A stretch of 64,000 bases of DNA. Source: Leptobrachium leishanense. Lineage: Eukaryota > Chordata > Amphibia > Anura > Megophryidae. A model generated the notes under the pieces. The model was not told where the DNA came from. It saw only the letters and a program-made list of their open reading frames with translations, and ran no database searches. Shown piece by piece: positions 43,800-55,004 of the stretch (positions are counted from its first letter, which is position 1; each line of letters begins with the position of its first letter). The stretch lies in the NCBI GenBank assembly GCA_009667805.1, contig CM019068.1, positions 6,939,733 to 7,003,732 on the forward strand. The letters run 5' to 3'. The translations under genes and the position numbers were made by a program.

Positions 43800-43950
43800 G
43801 GTTAAAATATCAATATACCTAATTACATATCAATACATACATATAATATCTACATGCATACATATATATAATAGCTCAATACATACATACATACATATAT
43901 ATAATATCTCCATACATACATAGAATATCTACATGCATATCTATACTATA
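43800..43950. repeat. AT-rich ATACATACAT/AATATCT array, left part
   Basis: Irregular repetition of CATACATATATAATATCTCAA. The same array resumes at 46405-46630, so the hairpin-rich segment 43950-46400 probably entered this array. Confidence 0.85.
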
Positions 43951-44250
43951 ATTGAGTAAGGCTTGGCGTGTCCGTCGCCAAGCCTTACTCTGCGCATGCG
44001 CGCGCAACCAGCGGCGGTTGGTTGCGCGCGCATGCAACCGCCGCGGCACGAGCCGGCTGTGCGCTCGCCGCGGCGGTTACAAGATGCACACAGCAGCCGG
44101 GTAGAGGCTGCGCTCGCAGCCTCTACCCGGCTGCCGCGCGCATCCAACCCCCGAGCGGCGAAGGGAACTTTCCCTCCGCCGCTCGGGGGTTGGATGCGCG
44201 CGGCAGCCAGGTAGAGGCTGCGAGCGCAGCCTCTACCCGGCTGCTGTGTG

Positions 44251-45396
44251 CAGTGGCGTAGCGTGGGGGGGGGGCTTGGGGGGGCCGTGGCCCCGGGCGC
44301 AGTTTTGTTAGGGGTGCATTTGCGCCCCTAAACCTGGCCCGGGGTTGAGGGGACCCAGATGCCGGGCAGCGCCGGAGTGCCTGCCCGGTCCTGAACAGTC
44401 CGTCCTGTTAAAGGGAAGCGGCTGCGTGCAGGCGCAGCCGGTTACGTGGTCCGGCTAATCAGGTGGTACTGAGTCTCTGTACCACCTGACTGGCCAGACC
44501 GCGTGACCTGCGCACGCACGCCACGCAGCCGCATCACCTTCAACAGGACGGACTCTTCAGGACCGGGCAGGCACTCCGGCGCTGCCCGGCATCTGGGTCC
44601 CCTCTCCCCTCAACCCCTGCCGGAGCTGGAGCAATATCCAGGTGAGAGCTGGGCAAATCCATGTGTAAGCTGGGCAAATCCATGAGCTGGGGGCAAATCC
44701 ATGTGTGAGCTGGGGGCAAATCCATGTGTGAGCTGGGGGCAAATCCATGTGTGAGCTGGGGGCAAATCCATGTGTGAGCTGGGGGCAAATCCATGTGTGA
44801 GCTGGGGCAAATCTGTGAGCTGGGGCAAATCCATGAGCTGGGGCAAATCCATGTGTGAGCTGGGGCAAATCCATGTGTGAGCTGGGGCAAATCCATGAGC
44901 TGGGGGCAAATCCATGTGTGAGCTGGGGGCAAATCCATGTGTGAGCTGGGGCAAATCCATGAGCTGGGGCAAATCCATGAGCTGGGGCAAATCCATGTGT
45001 GAGCTGGGGCAAATCCATGTGTGAGCTGGGGCAAATCCATGAGCTGGGGGCAAATCCATGTGTGAGCTGGGGGCAAATCCATGTGTGAGCTGGGGCAAAT
45101 CCATGAGCTGGGGCAAATCCATGTGTGAGCTGGGGCAAATCCATGTGTGAGCTGGGGCAAATCCATGAGCTGGGGGCAAATCCATGTGTGAGCTGGGGGC
45201 AAATCCATGTGTGAGCTGGGGCAAATCCATGAGCTGGGGCAAATCCATGAGCTGGGCAAATCCATGAGCTGGGGGCAAATCCATGAGCTGGGGCAAATCC
45301 ATGTGAGAGCTGGGGCAATATCGATAACGTGTTCACAGGTGGGGGCGCACAATTCTTGGCTGGCCCCGGGCGCTGAAAACCCACGCTACGCCACTG
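44251..45396. mobile_element. hAT-type non-autonomous element 2, with internal minisatellite
   Basis: The termini are CAGTGGCGTAGCGTGGG and CCCACGCTACGCCACTG. GCTGTGTG lies at 44243-44250 and 45397-45404, an 8-bp duplication. A 230-bp foldback (44355-44600) precedes the minisatellite. No transposase. Confidence 0.93.
44635..45325. repeat. Minisatellite inside hAT element 2, 17-25 bp unit
   Basis: Units CCATGTGTGAGCTGGGGGCA and the shorter CCATGAGCTGGGGCAAAT alternate in repeated blocks of about 150 bp. The core is shared with the arrays at 25570 and 45655. Confidence 0.96.
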
Positions 45397-45654
45397 GCTG
45401 TGTGCATCCAACCCGTCCCCCGAGCGGCGAAGGGAAAGTTCCCTCGCTTCCGCTCTTTGAAGGACCCAAGCCCCGGTCACGTGACCGCGGCTTGGGTCCT
45501 TCAAAGACCGGAAGCGGGGAAACTTTCACTTCCCCGGCACCGCTCGGAAAGGTAAGTATGGCGCGGACGGCGGAGCTCATGGGGCGGCTGTCCGAATGCC
45601 GATAGAGCATTCGAACAGCCGCCCCATGTCTGGTCTGGGGTCTGATCTGGGGTA

Positions 45655-46375
45655 TATATCCATGAGAGCTTGGGGGGGGCAATATCCACGAGCCGGGGGT
45701 CAATATCCACGAGCCGGGGGTCAATATCCATGAGCTGGGGGCCAATATCCACGAGCTGGGGGCCAATATCCACGAGCTGGGGGACAGTATCCACGAGCTG
45801 GGGGGCAATATCAACGAGCTGGGGGCCAATATCCACAAGCTGGGGGCCAGTATCCATGTGCTGGGGCAATATCCACGAGCTGGGGCAGTATCCAAGAGCT
45901 GGGGCAATATCCACGAGCTGGGGCAATATCCATGAGCTGGGGCAGTATCCACGGGCTGGGGCAATATCCAAGAGCTGGGGAAATATTCACGTGCTGGGGC
46001 AGTATCCACGTGCTGGGGCAATATCCACGAGCTGGGGCAATGTCCACGAGCTGGGGCAGTATCCACGTGCTGGGGCAGTATCCACGTGCTGGGGCAGTAT
46101 CCACGAGCTGGGGCAGTATCCACGTGCTGGGGCAATATCCACGAGCTGGGGCAGTATCCACGTGCTGGGGCAGTATCCACGAGCTGGGGCAGTATCCACT
46201 TGCTGGGGCAGTATCCATGAGCTGGGGCAATATCCATGAGCTGGGGCAGTATATCCACGTGCTGGGGCAATATCCACGAGCTGGGGCAGTATCCACGACC
46301 TGGGGCAGTATCCATGAGCTGGGGCAATATCCATGAGCTGGGGCATATATCCATGAGCAGGGGCAGTATATCCAC
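45655..46375. repeat. Minisatellite, 19-bp unit, about 37 copies
   Basis: The unit is TATCCACGAGCTGGGGCAG, with CGTGCTGGGG variants. It lies outside hAT element 2 but carries the same GAGCTGGGGCA core. Confidence 0.96.
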
Positions 46376-46404
46376 AATAGACTGCCCTCTGGGCAGGCTT
46401 TCCA

Positions 46405-46630
46405 CCTTGTATATAATATCTCAATACATACATAGATATAATATCTCAATACATACATAGATATAATATCTCAATACATATATAGAATATCTCAATGCAT
46501 AAATATAATATCTCAAAACATACATATATAGAATATCTTAATACATACATATATATATAATATCTCAATACATATATAGAATATCTCAAAACATACATAG
46601 AATATCTACATACATACATATTTATAACTA
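46405..46630. repeat. AT-rich ATACATACAT/AATATCT array, right part
   Basis: Continuation of the array at 43800, with units AATATCTCAATACATACAT. Confidence 0.85.
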
Positions 46631-47526
46631 GCTTTTGCCCGCGGCTTCGCTCGCGTGGATTTTGGGATTTGTTAAAATAGTTTTTAAAAGAAACTGAAAT
46701 ATAGGTATACTGTTTAAAAGTATTCACCCTCCCCCTTTTTTAACCCTCCCCCTTTTTTAATCCTCCATTTTGGATTTTTGGAAAATGGTAAAACACATGC
46801 TTTTTATTTTTTCAGGAAGATTGTACATACCAAATTTCACACCTGTAACATTTTTGTTCTTGAAATAGAGGAATAGTGATAAAAATATTCACCCCCCTAT
46901 TTAACCCCCCCCCCCATTGGATTTTCAGAACATCGTAAAATATGTGTTTTTTTTATTTTTCAAGACAAATTTACATACCAATTTTCAGGCCTGTAACGTC
47001 TTTGGTTTTTGAAATATAGGTATGCTGATGAAAGTATTCACCCCCCCTCTTTGCCCCCCCCCCACTGGATCTTTGGAAAATGGTAAAATATGTGTTTTTC
47101 TTATTTCTCAAGACGAATCTAAATCCAAATTTTCACGTCTGTAACATCTTCTGTTTATGAGAAATAGGAATCCCTTTTAAAAGTATTCACCCCCCTTTCT
47201 TCACCCCCCCCCCCCTAGGATTTTTGGAAAATAGTAAAACATCTTTTTGTTTATTTTTCAAGAACATGGTAAATATCAAATTTCATGTCTGTAACATCTT
47301 TGGTTTTAGAAATCTAGGTATACTGATAAAAGTATTCAACCCCCCTTTCCCCCTAATCTAAATACTGATTTTCACATCTGTAGCATCTTCTGTTTTTGAG
47401 CTATAGGTATCTTGTTTAAAATATTCAACCCCCTTTTTTACCCCCTTAGGGGCGAAGTTTCCAAAAATCCTTCCTTAGTGGGTGCCTACATCATAAAAAC
47501 AGTGCACCTTCAAAATGTCACGTTCC

Positions 47527-48764
47527 GGGCGAATAAACGTCCAAGAGTACCCCGTAAATTGCTCTATCTCAGACATAGAGACGGCGGCCTTAACATTACA
47601 AGTGTTCACAATTATTATTGGGCGACCTTGCTAGCTTCGTCCATGGATCTATTTCACATTCAGCCAATGCCTCAGTGGCTTACTATTGAGTCCACGAATC
47701 TCCCGGGTCATACACTTTTCAATTTGATGTGGGTCCCCCATAAAAAGCGTCCACCCACACCTCACATATTTCCGTCTACGGAATTACACCTTAAAGCATG
47801 GGATAGATTTCTCCCGTTATTCGTGGCACATTCCCAGTTACCCATGGCGACCCCATTAACAGCTCTTATCTATCTAATACCACATTTCCGAGTAGGTCCT
47901 TGGATACAACAGGGAGTGACACATCTACATCACCTCTTCACGCCTGCCGCTGGCCTGTCCTTCCCTGATTTACAAAAGAAATTTAATATACCCTCTTCTC
48001 TCTTCCTATCACACATGCAGATAATGTCCTATGTGAGGTCTCAGCATGTACTGTCAGGGTTGAGAGCCACCATACCCCTGCTTTCAGCTACCGAGTTGTT
48101 TTGTTTAGACCCCCATTCCACTATCAAACCTATTTCGCATTTTTATAACATATTAAACACCCCATCAACAGCGGTACGCTGGGCATTCCAGGATGCCTGG
48201 GAGGGCGAGCTGTCTAAGGCCTTTACTCCCACGCAGTGGGCACAGGCCCATATGTATGCGGTGGGCGCAACTAGATGCGCCACCTTAGTAGAGACGCAAT
48301 GGAAGCTGATGTATGGCTGGTATTTGACACCAAGTAGACTCCATAGATTCGCCCCTCAGGTCTCAAACGAATGTTGGAGGTGCTCTTCTGGGGTGGGAAC
48401 GATGGGACACATATGGTGGCATTGCCCTAAGGTAGTACCGGTCTGGAGGGACGTATCGTCCTTACTTACAGAGGTGCTCGGTCAAAATATTCTGTGTTTG
48501 CCTGAGGTTTTGCTGCTGGGCATGATTCATCTACCTCGCCCACATCTTCGCATGATGTTTATTATAGTTTCCACGACTCTGTTACTTCATGCTCGACAAT
48601 GGAAATCGGTCGTGGTCCCGACACTACGCCAACTAACACAATTGCTAAACAAATACCGTGACTTTGACATTAAAGTAAACAACATGTGTGGGTTGACACC
48701 CCCCAAGAAGGACCCTTGGGCAATATGGGATATACACAAGATATACAAAGCGTGCGGGTTGTGA
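47527..48764 (+). CDS. L1 ORF2 C-terminal part, open to its stop
   Basis: About 412 codons of L1 sequence are open from the truncation point to the TGA at 48764; the frame also reads about 38 chance codons into upstream DNA. It encodes LLYLRHRDGGLNITSVHNYY, as in the region after the RT domain, and the L1 C-terminal cysteine motif CWRCSSGVGTMGHIWWHC (C-x2-C-x8-H-x4-C). The endonuclease and RT are missing, so it cannot retrotranspose. The uninterrupted frame indicates a recent insertion. Confidence 0.88.
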
Positions 48765-49140
48765 GATATTCTATGGATGTAGTGTTGTTTGGCCTTGCAT
48801 CGTTGGACCCCTCCTCGCTGAATAGAGTAACCTCAGATTGACATCCTGGTATTCCCCTGCCTTCCCCCCCCCCCCCGTTTTATCCCCCTTTTTTTTTTTT
48901 TCAAGTGGGTGGGTAGTATATTTACACTTCGTATCGACAATTATGCGACAAACAGCTCTGAGTGCCGCCAAGTTGAGCACATTTAGACAGACTCGAATTT
49001 ATGATGTCGTATTTGAATAACACAATGCTGTATATATACCCCAGATATGTTGTGCATATTCCCCACTCTTTCTTTCTGTATTCCTAGATCCTGTTATTTT
49101 TGAAATATAATAAAAACTTTTATTCAAAAAAAAAAAAAAA
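47527..49140 (+). mobile_element. L1-type LINE, 5'-truncated 3' copy with poly(A)
   Basis: 1.6 kb flanked by GTCACGTTCC at 47517-47526 and 49141-49150. It contains the end of ORF2, a 3' untranslated region with T and C runs, a signal-like AATATAATAAAAAC and a terminal A run. The structure is a classic target-primed truncated insertion. Confidence 0.93.
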
Positions 49141-49348
49141 GTCACGTTCCTAGGTTAAACGGTTTCAGCTGGGCGTTGATGAGTCAATCAGTCAGGACTT
49201 TCACGTTTATATATAAAATATCTCAATACATACATAGAATATCTACAGTCAAGTCCATAAATATTGGAACATGGACACAATTGTAACATCTTTGGCTCTA
49301 TACACCACCACAATGGAGTTGGAATGAAACAAACACAATGTGCTTTAA

Positions 49349-50565
49349 CCACTTCGCTGCTGAGGACGCACTCAGCGCGTCCTCAGCATTCCCGCTGGTA
49401 TGCGGAGGACGCGCTGAGCGCGTCCTCCCATTGGGGTCAGCGTTCGGCCGGGTTCCGGCCGATCGCCGGCCCCTCCGGTGCGGGCTGACATCCTGGATGT
49501 CAGCCCGGCATCCGGAACAGCAGCCGCCGGAATTTGGTGTCATCGCGGCAGCGCGATGACACCAAATTCAGGCGCCCCCACCGCATGTGCGGAGGAGGCG
49601 CCTGAAAGGGAGGGGGGAGGTCCTTCGGACCTCTCTCCCTCCCGATCGGCGGCTCTGCGGGGGTTAACCCAGGCATCATTTGGAAGGGCACAGCCTGCCC
49701 TTCCAAATGATGCCTGGCATTAACCCCTAGGGAGCTGGATCGCGAATCGGTGCTGAAAAGCGCCGGTTTGCGATCCTTTCCCGGAGCTGGCCGACATCTT
49801 GGATGTCGTCCAAGCCTCCGGGAACTCCCCCTGAGGACTGGCGTCATCGTGCGTAGCACGATGACGCCAGTCCTGGACTTAACCCTTAACTGCCACCAAC
49901 TGTGGAGATAGGGAGTTCCAATGAACTCCCTATCTCCCGATCCGTGGCAGCTAGGGGTTAAATTTTGGTATGGTTGGATCGGCCAGAGCATGGCCGTTCC
50001 AACTATACCAAACATGAAAGTGAAAAATTTTGTAAAAAAAGAAAAAAAAAAAATTAAAAAAAAAATTATAAAAAAAAATAAAAATTTTTTTTTTCTTTTT
50101 TTGGGTTTTTTAATGCAGCAATATTGTTCCCATTTCAATTATAATGTGAACAATGATGCTGCACTAACGATTTTTGTATGCGGTGCGTTTGTTAAAAATA
50201 GTGTAATTTTCCCCCCAAAAAAATGTAACGAGACCCCATCTCTAATTTTTTTAACAAGCGCACCCCATACAAAATATAACCGCAATTGCTCGCATGTTAA
50301 AATGTGAAAAAAAACACTTTACACATTGTAAATTATTGAAAATACATATTTTATTGCATTTTTTGTTATAATATACAGACATGACATAACGTATACATAT
50401 AATAATGACATATTATGAATCTACCGAGTCTGACGGAAAGAACGATATATAATATGTCTGGGTCATATACTAAAATAAGCCTTCAAAACCCATTTAAACA
50501 TGATGAGCAAAACCGGTAAAAATGACCTCAGCACAGGGGCGGGAAAAGCCTCAGCAGCGAAACGG
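49349..50565. mobile_element. piggyBac-like non-autonomous element, copy 2, inside Tc1
   Basis: 1217 bp flanked by TTAA (49345-49348, 50566-50569). The termini are CCACTTCGCTGCTGAGG and CCTCAGCAGCGAAACGG. Its removal restores the Tc1 inverted repeat. The hairpin chain of copy 1 is kept with few differences. Confidence 0.92.
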
Positions 50566-50885
50566 TTAACTGCAGACTGTCAGCTTTAATTTGAGGGTAT
50601 GTACATCCAACTCAGGTGAACGGTGTAGGACTTACAGCAGTTTGCAGATGTGCCCCCACTTGTTAAGGGACCAAAGGTAATGGGACAGAATAATAATCAT
50701 AAATCAAACTTTCCCTTCTTAATACTTGGTTACAAATCCTTTGCAGTCAATCACAGCCTGAAGTCTGGAACGCATAGACATCACCAGACGCTGGGTTTCA
50801 TCCCTGGTGATGCTCTGCCAGGCCTCTACTGCACCTGTCTTCAGTTCCTGCTTGTTCTTGGGGCATTTTCCCTTCAGTTTTGTCT

Positions 50886-51320
50886 TCAGCAAGTGAAATG
50901 CAGCTCAATGGGATTCAGGTCAGGTGATTGACTTGGCCATTGCATAACATTCCACTTCTGTCCCTTCAAAAACTCTTTGCTTGCTTTTGCAATATGCTTT
51001 GGGTCATTGTCCATCTGCACTGTGAAGCGCCGTCCAATGAGTTCTGCAGCATTTGGCTGAATGTGAGCAGATAATATTGTTCCAAACACTTCAGAATTCA
51101 TCCTGCTGCTTTTGTCAGCAGTCACATCATCAATAGATACAAGAGAACCTGTTCCATTGGCAGCCATACATGCCCACGCCATGACACTACCACCACCATG
51201 CTTCACTGATGAGGTGGTAGGCTTAGGATCATGAGCAGTTCCTTTCCTTCTCCATACTCTTCTCTTCCCATCACTCTGGTACAAGTTGATCTTGGTCTCA
51301 TCTGTCCATAGGATCTTGTT
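50886..51320 (-). pseudogene. Tc1 transposase, catalytic part
   Basis: After the TGA at 51321-51323 the same frame continues with ILWTDETKI-type sequence, YQSDGKRRVWRRKG, HGGGSVMAWACMAANGTGSL, FTVQMDNDPKHIAKASK and QSPDLNPIE. All three DD34E acidic residues are visible (in WTDE, MDND and NPIE). After NPIE the frame shifts (LHFTC); the remaining C-terminal residues are encoded near 50720-50885 out of frame. Confidence 0.93.
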
Positions 51321-51755
51321 TCAGAACTGTGAAGGCTTTGTTAGGTGTTGTTTGGCAAACTCTAATCTGGCCTTCCTGTTTTTGAGGCTCACCAATGGTT
51401 TACATCTTGTGGTGAACCCTCTGTATTCACTCTGGTGAAGTCTTTTCTTGATTGTTGACTTTGACACACATACACCTACCTCCTGGAGAGTGTTCTTGAT
51501 CTGACCAACTGTTGTGAAGGGTGTTTTCTTCACCAGGGAAAGAATTATTCGGTGATCCACCACAGTTGTTTTCCGTGGTCTCCCAGGTCTTTTGGTGTTG
51601 CTGAGCTCACCGGTGCGTTCCTTCCTTTTGAGAATGTTCCAAACAGTTGTTTTGGCCACGCCTAATGTTCTTGCTATCTCTCTGATGGGTTTGTTTTGTT
51701 TCTTCAGCCCAATGATGGCTTGCTTCACTGATAGTGACAGCTCTTTGGATCTCAT
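51321..51755 (-). pseudogene. Tc1 transposase, DNA-binding part
   Basis: From ATG at 51755-51753 it encodes RSKELSLSVKQAIIGLKKQN, then IREIARTLGVAKTTVWNILK (first helix-turn-helix), the GRPR-type KRPGRPRKTT, and a second DNA-binding segment with VSKSTIKKRLHQ. It ends KPSQF at a TGA in the place of a Trp codon. The in-frame stop makes this copy non-functional. Confidence 0.93.
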
Positions 51756-52117
51756 CTTGAGAGTTGACAGCAACAGATTCCAAATGCAAATAGCACACTT
51801 GAAATGAACTCTGGGCCTTTTATCTGCACATTGTAATTGGGGTAATGAGGGAATATCACACACCTGGCCATGGAACAGCTGAGAAGTCAATTGTCCCATT
51901 ACTTTTGGTCCCTTAACAAGTGGGAGGCACATCTACAAACTGCTGTAAGTCCTACACCGTTCACCTGAGTTGGATGTACATACCCTCAAATTAAAGCTGA
52001 CAGTCTGTAGTTAAAGCATATTGTGCTTGTTTCATTCCAACTCTATTGTGGTGGTGTATAGAGCCAAAGATGTTACAATTGTGTCCATGTCCCAATATTT
52101 CTGGACCTGACTGTATA

Positions 52118-52205
52118 TTTGTTATTCTGTCTCTCTCATTGTAAAGCGCTACGGAACCTGTTGTCGCTTTATAAATGCTTGTAACTGGGACTGTTTGTGA
52201 ATTGC
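52118..52205 (+). mobile_element. L2-type LINE 3' end fragment
   Basis: It reads CTCTCATTGTAAAGCGCTAC, then GGAACCTGTTGTCGCTTTAT and AAATGCTTGTAACTGGGAC, the same 3' end as the tail at 23058-23150. Confidence 0.7.
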
Positions 52206-52209
52206 CTTT

Positions 52210-53060
52210 GTGCACTGGATATTCTTGTCTGTGTAACACTGCTGTACATTCCTACAAACGACTCTACATTGTATCTGTGTACGTGTATATTTAGATATAA
52301 AGTTTAAATTAAAGCTTGGTTAGGGCTGGGAGTGTTTTGATTGAAGTTTGTTAGGGTGAGGTTAGCTTTCTGGATGCATATAGGGGAGGATAGTATTAAG
52401 GGAATATATTAAGCGATGTGGCATCATGGCACATCAGAGTGTGGAGCTAAAGCTCAGGATTAGGGGTGTGTTGGTAGAAGTTTGGTATGTTCTAATGAGG
52501 ACATCAATAGGGGGGCTCAGAGTCATAGCGGCTTATTTGCCTTTAAGATGTCGTGTCCGCTAGACATAGGCACAGAGTAAAATTCCATCTCATTTCAGAA
52601 TCCACAATTTTTGGAATTTTCCAATTTGTCTAATCAATAGGTATTTTTTACACAAATTAATAATTTTGCTGTTAAGCTTACACATTCTGTTTTGTTAGGA
52701 TTACATTAACTGTTTATGTTTGTATTAGGGTTAGTATTCCACTTTTTTTTAAAATAGTGAAGTGACTTCCAATAGAGCAGACAATTTTCAGATCGATTTG
52801 ATAATACTTTTATTTATTTGTTTTTTGGCAACATCACAATTCCATCTGCCTCAAATGCCTGAGATGCCGATATTTCATCCGAAAATGAATCTGGACAGCA
52901 ATGAACGCATATGTCTTGTGCCCACGCACTTTATTCATACCTTTTAAGTGACTTGCCTTGCAGCCCACCATTATTTACAGCCTTTTCCTTTTTGCATGAT
53001 GTTGTTAGTCCTTTCCTTTCTGTCTTTTCTCTAGGTCAGTGATTAACGGTGCCAGGAGGC
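52210..53060. other. Region upstream of the A2M-type gene, no other gene seen
   Basis: Mostly AT-rich unique-looking DNA. CTTTTCTCTAG at about 53023-53033 could be an acceptor for a 5'UTR exon just before the start codon at 53064. No TATA box was placed with confidence. Confidence 0.4.
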
Positions 53061-53063
53061 ACA

Positions 53064-53125
53064 ATGCTAGTCTTGTCTCTGCTCCTGTGTCTGGGGTTGA
53101 CCATGGCTCAAAGTGACCAGGAACC
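53064..53125 (+). CDS. A2M-family protein, first coding exon (signal peptide)
   Basis: The ATG at 53064 starts MLVLSLLLCLGLTMAQSDQE, a short start, a Leu-rich hydrophobic core and a likely cleavage after MA or AQ. The donor GTAAGTAG follows at 53126. The exon leaves in phase 2, which joins the exon at 55815 to give a Pro codon. It matches the secretion signal exon of alpha-2-macroglobulin-type genes. These are large secreted thioester protease inhibitors; A2M, ovostatin, A2ML1 or an amphibian relative cannot be told apart here. Confidence 0.8.
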
Positions 53126-54230
53126 GTAAGTAGAAAAATCTGCTTTGGGAATGAATAAAATCGGTAGAGTGACTACTTTGGTAGCAATAGGTGCTAAAAT
53201 AACAATATGGGAATCATGGAAGTGTGACGGGCAAATTTCATGCAAATGGATTAGAATTAAAGATACTCTTGGGTGTCTGCTGTTAGAAAATATACACCGC
53301 ATCTGAGCTAATTAGATGCTGGATCTGTGCAACATTACTTCTTCAGTAAAGAACCGAGAGACTATAAAGAGTATAAATAGAACAGTGTAACATGTATAAT
53401 ATGCAGTTTATTGGGTGTTTAATAACATATGGGAGCAATGGAAAGATTAAAATGGGTTAATGAGGGTAATTTTGTTCCCAAGATCAGAGGGAGGCTCATA
53501 TATTGGGATAATTGTACTATACATTTCCTAGGTCTTCCTAGACACCTCGTTAAGATTATGATAACGGAAAATAAAAGGCTCCACAGGAATGTCTTTAAAC
53601 ATGTTTTGTTTGTCAGAAAAGTGAATGTATCCATTCAGTAAAGCTCACTGGTTACAACAGCCATCAATGACATCACTAATATATTTCTTAAGCCTCAGTG
53701 GAAGGAATCCATGAGATTCCAGCTCCCTAGAGAATCTATAGAGGAACCCCGGCTTCTATTGTAATGATCCCGCTCTCTTGATTATTTATTACTTGTAAAT
53801 TGAGTGGTCACAGGGTCCTGAGTGTTACATGACAAGTAAATGATATTATTATAATAGCAGCCACACACAGAGTTTGAATAAGGTTTGTAATTATCCTTGT
53901 CTTGTGCACAAAAAATTACTGAAGTTTAAAACCCTATTCCGTATTTTCACCCAAATAACCAGGAGAGTTATTGTTTGTGCGTGTGTCTATGCACTAGAGA
54001 TGTGCGTTTCGTTTCGCTCAGACAAAATTTGCCGATACGTATTTAGGAAGTGCTTCCGTAATACGAATCGATTCCATCCGAAACGAAAACAGAATGAAAA
54101 CGAAACGGTATAAAACAAATTGATTTCATTTATACGGATCAATTCGTTACACAGTTTCACTTAGACTCTGTTGTTTAAGCACCACAGGCCATGGACAGCG
54201 CCATGGTGCCATTTGGTGCCATTCAGCGGC
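53126..54230. other. A2M-type intron 1, left part
   Basis: Unique-looking AT-rich DNA. Around 53995-54130 a segment starting CTAGAGATGTGCGTTTCGTT with several GAAACGA motifs looks like a dispersed repeat. No exon was seen. Confidence 0.4.
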
Positions 54231-55000
54231 AGTTAAATTCCCCATAGACAAGTAATGGTTAATCTATTCACAGACACCGAAAAGCAGAGAAATGTCAGTG
54301 AAATGCCCCATTGTTCGGTGATTCAGTTCGACAGGTTTAATCAAGCGAATCCCATAGGTTTCAATGTTAAAAATATTCCCGTTTTTTTTAAATATTCATT
54401 CAACGGCCTATTCTTTTCACTTGCAACAAAAAGTGTCGCTATTAATTTTTTTAGCCATTTATCGGGATTTTTTTGGTGAAATTTTTGGATTCCAAATGAA
54501 TTTTAAAACAACTTGGCTTCTTTCTTTGCCAAATGCAGCATTTTTTTTTTTTTCTTCAGTCTGGCTGCGTTTGGCAGGGACTCTCTATGGTGCTGAAATA
54601 TATTCAGCATCAAGGACAACAGCCTCTTGGGGTTCCTGAGGCCCGTGAAGCTGCTATCCGTGGTGCTGCAAACTATTCGGTACCAAGGACAGCAGCCCCG
54701 CGGTGCTCTGGAGCCCTGCGTACATACTGTCCTTAGTGCTGAACAGGTTTCACAGCACAGACAGCCCTCGCTGAATGCAGCCAGACTCTGAGGAAAAGAA
54801 AAAAGCTGCTGCGTTCGGCAAAGAAAAAATAGCCTCACTGTTTGAAAATAAATTAGGAATCCAAAAATGTCACCGAAAAAATCCCAAAAAATGCATAAAA
54901 AATCCTAAAAAAATAAATAAAGAGACTTTTTGCTGTAAGTGAATGTAGAATAAATATTTAATAAAAATGGGGAATATTTTTTACATCGAAACCTGTGGAC
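54230..55000. mobile_element. Foldback of M1/M2-like arms
   Basis: The left arm (54240-54640) has CGACAGGTTTAATCAAGCGA, AATATTCCCG and AGTCTGGCTGCGTTTGGCA; the right arm (54760-55000) has the inverse order GCTGAATGCAGCCAGACTC, AATAAAGAGACTTTTTGCTG and GGGGAATATTTTTTACATCG. It is an inverted duplication of MITE sequence. Confidence 0.65.
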
Positions 55001-55004
55001 CTGT

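Larger units (their letters stand above)
43950..46400. mobile_element. Hairpin-rich segment carrying hAT element 2 and a minisatellite
   Basis: Successive long inverted repeats include AAGGCTTGGCG/CGCCAAGCCTT (43960), GCGCGCGCAACC/GGTTGCGCGCGC (43998), GGGTAGAGGCTGC/GCAGCCTCTACCC (44100 and 44211), CCGAGCGGCG/CGCCGCTCGG (44152), AAGGACCCAAGCC/GGCTTGGGTCCTT (45461) and CATGGGGCGGCTGT/ACAGCCGCCCCATG (45578). The segment lies within an AT-rich array. Its own termini were not resolved. No coding frame was recognised. Confidence 0.65.
46628..49215 (+). mobile_element. Unclassified dispersed element with CGCGGCTTCGCTCGCG start
   Basis: It starts CTAGCTTTTGCCCGCGGCTT then CGCTCGCGTGG, holds about five imperfect repeats of roughly 150 bp (each with GGAAAATGGTAAAA, TGTAACATCTT and ATTCACCCCCC), and ends CAGTCAGGACTTTCACG then TTTATATA. 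An L1 fragment (47527-49140) is inserted near its right end. I recall this kind of start from many animal genomes but cannot name the family. Confidence 0.5.
49256..52113 (-). mobile_element. Tc1/mariner element, split by a TTAA element
   Basis: The termini are CAGTCAAGTCCATAAATATT (left) and the inverse of CAGTCAGGTCCAGAAATATT (right), each bordered by TA (49254-49255, 52114-52115). Inverted repeats extend about 200 bp, past GTGAACGGTGTAGGACTTAC. Without the insert at 49349-50565 the element is about 1.64 kb, the usual Tc1 size. The transposase is on the minus strand and is broken. Confidence 0.95.

Noticed and set aside
45386..45605. Short frame with MARTAELMGRLSECR as a gene
   Set aside because: It lies in a hairpin-rich repeat and spans palindromes; no domain.
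44540..46458. Frames of 130-339 codons rich in Trp, Ile, Pro and His
   Set aside because: Translations of the GAGCTGGGGCA minisatellites.
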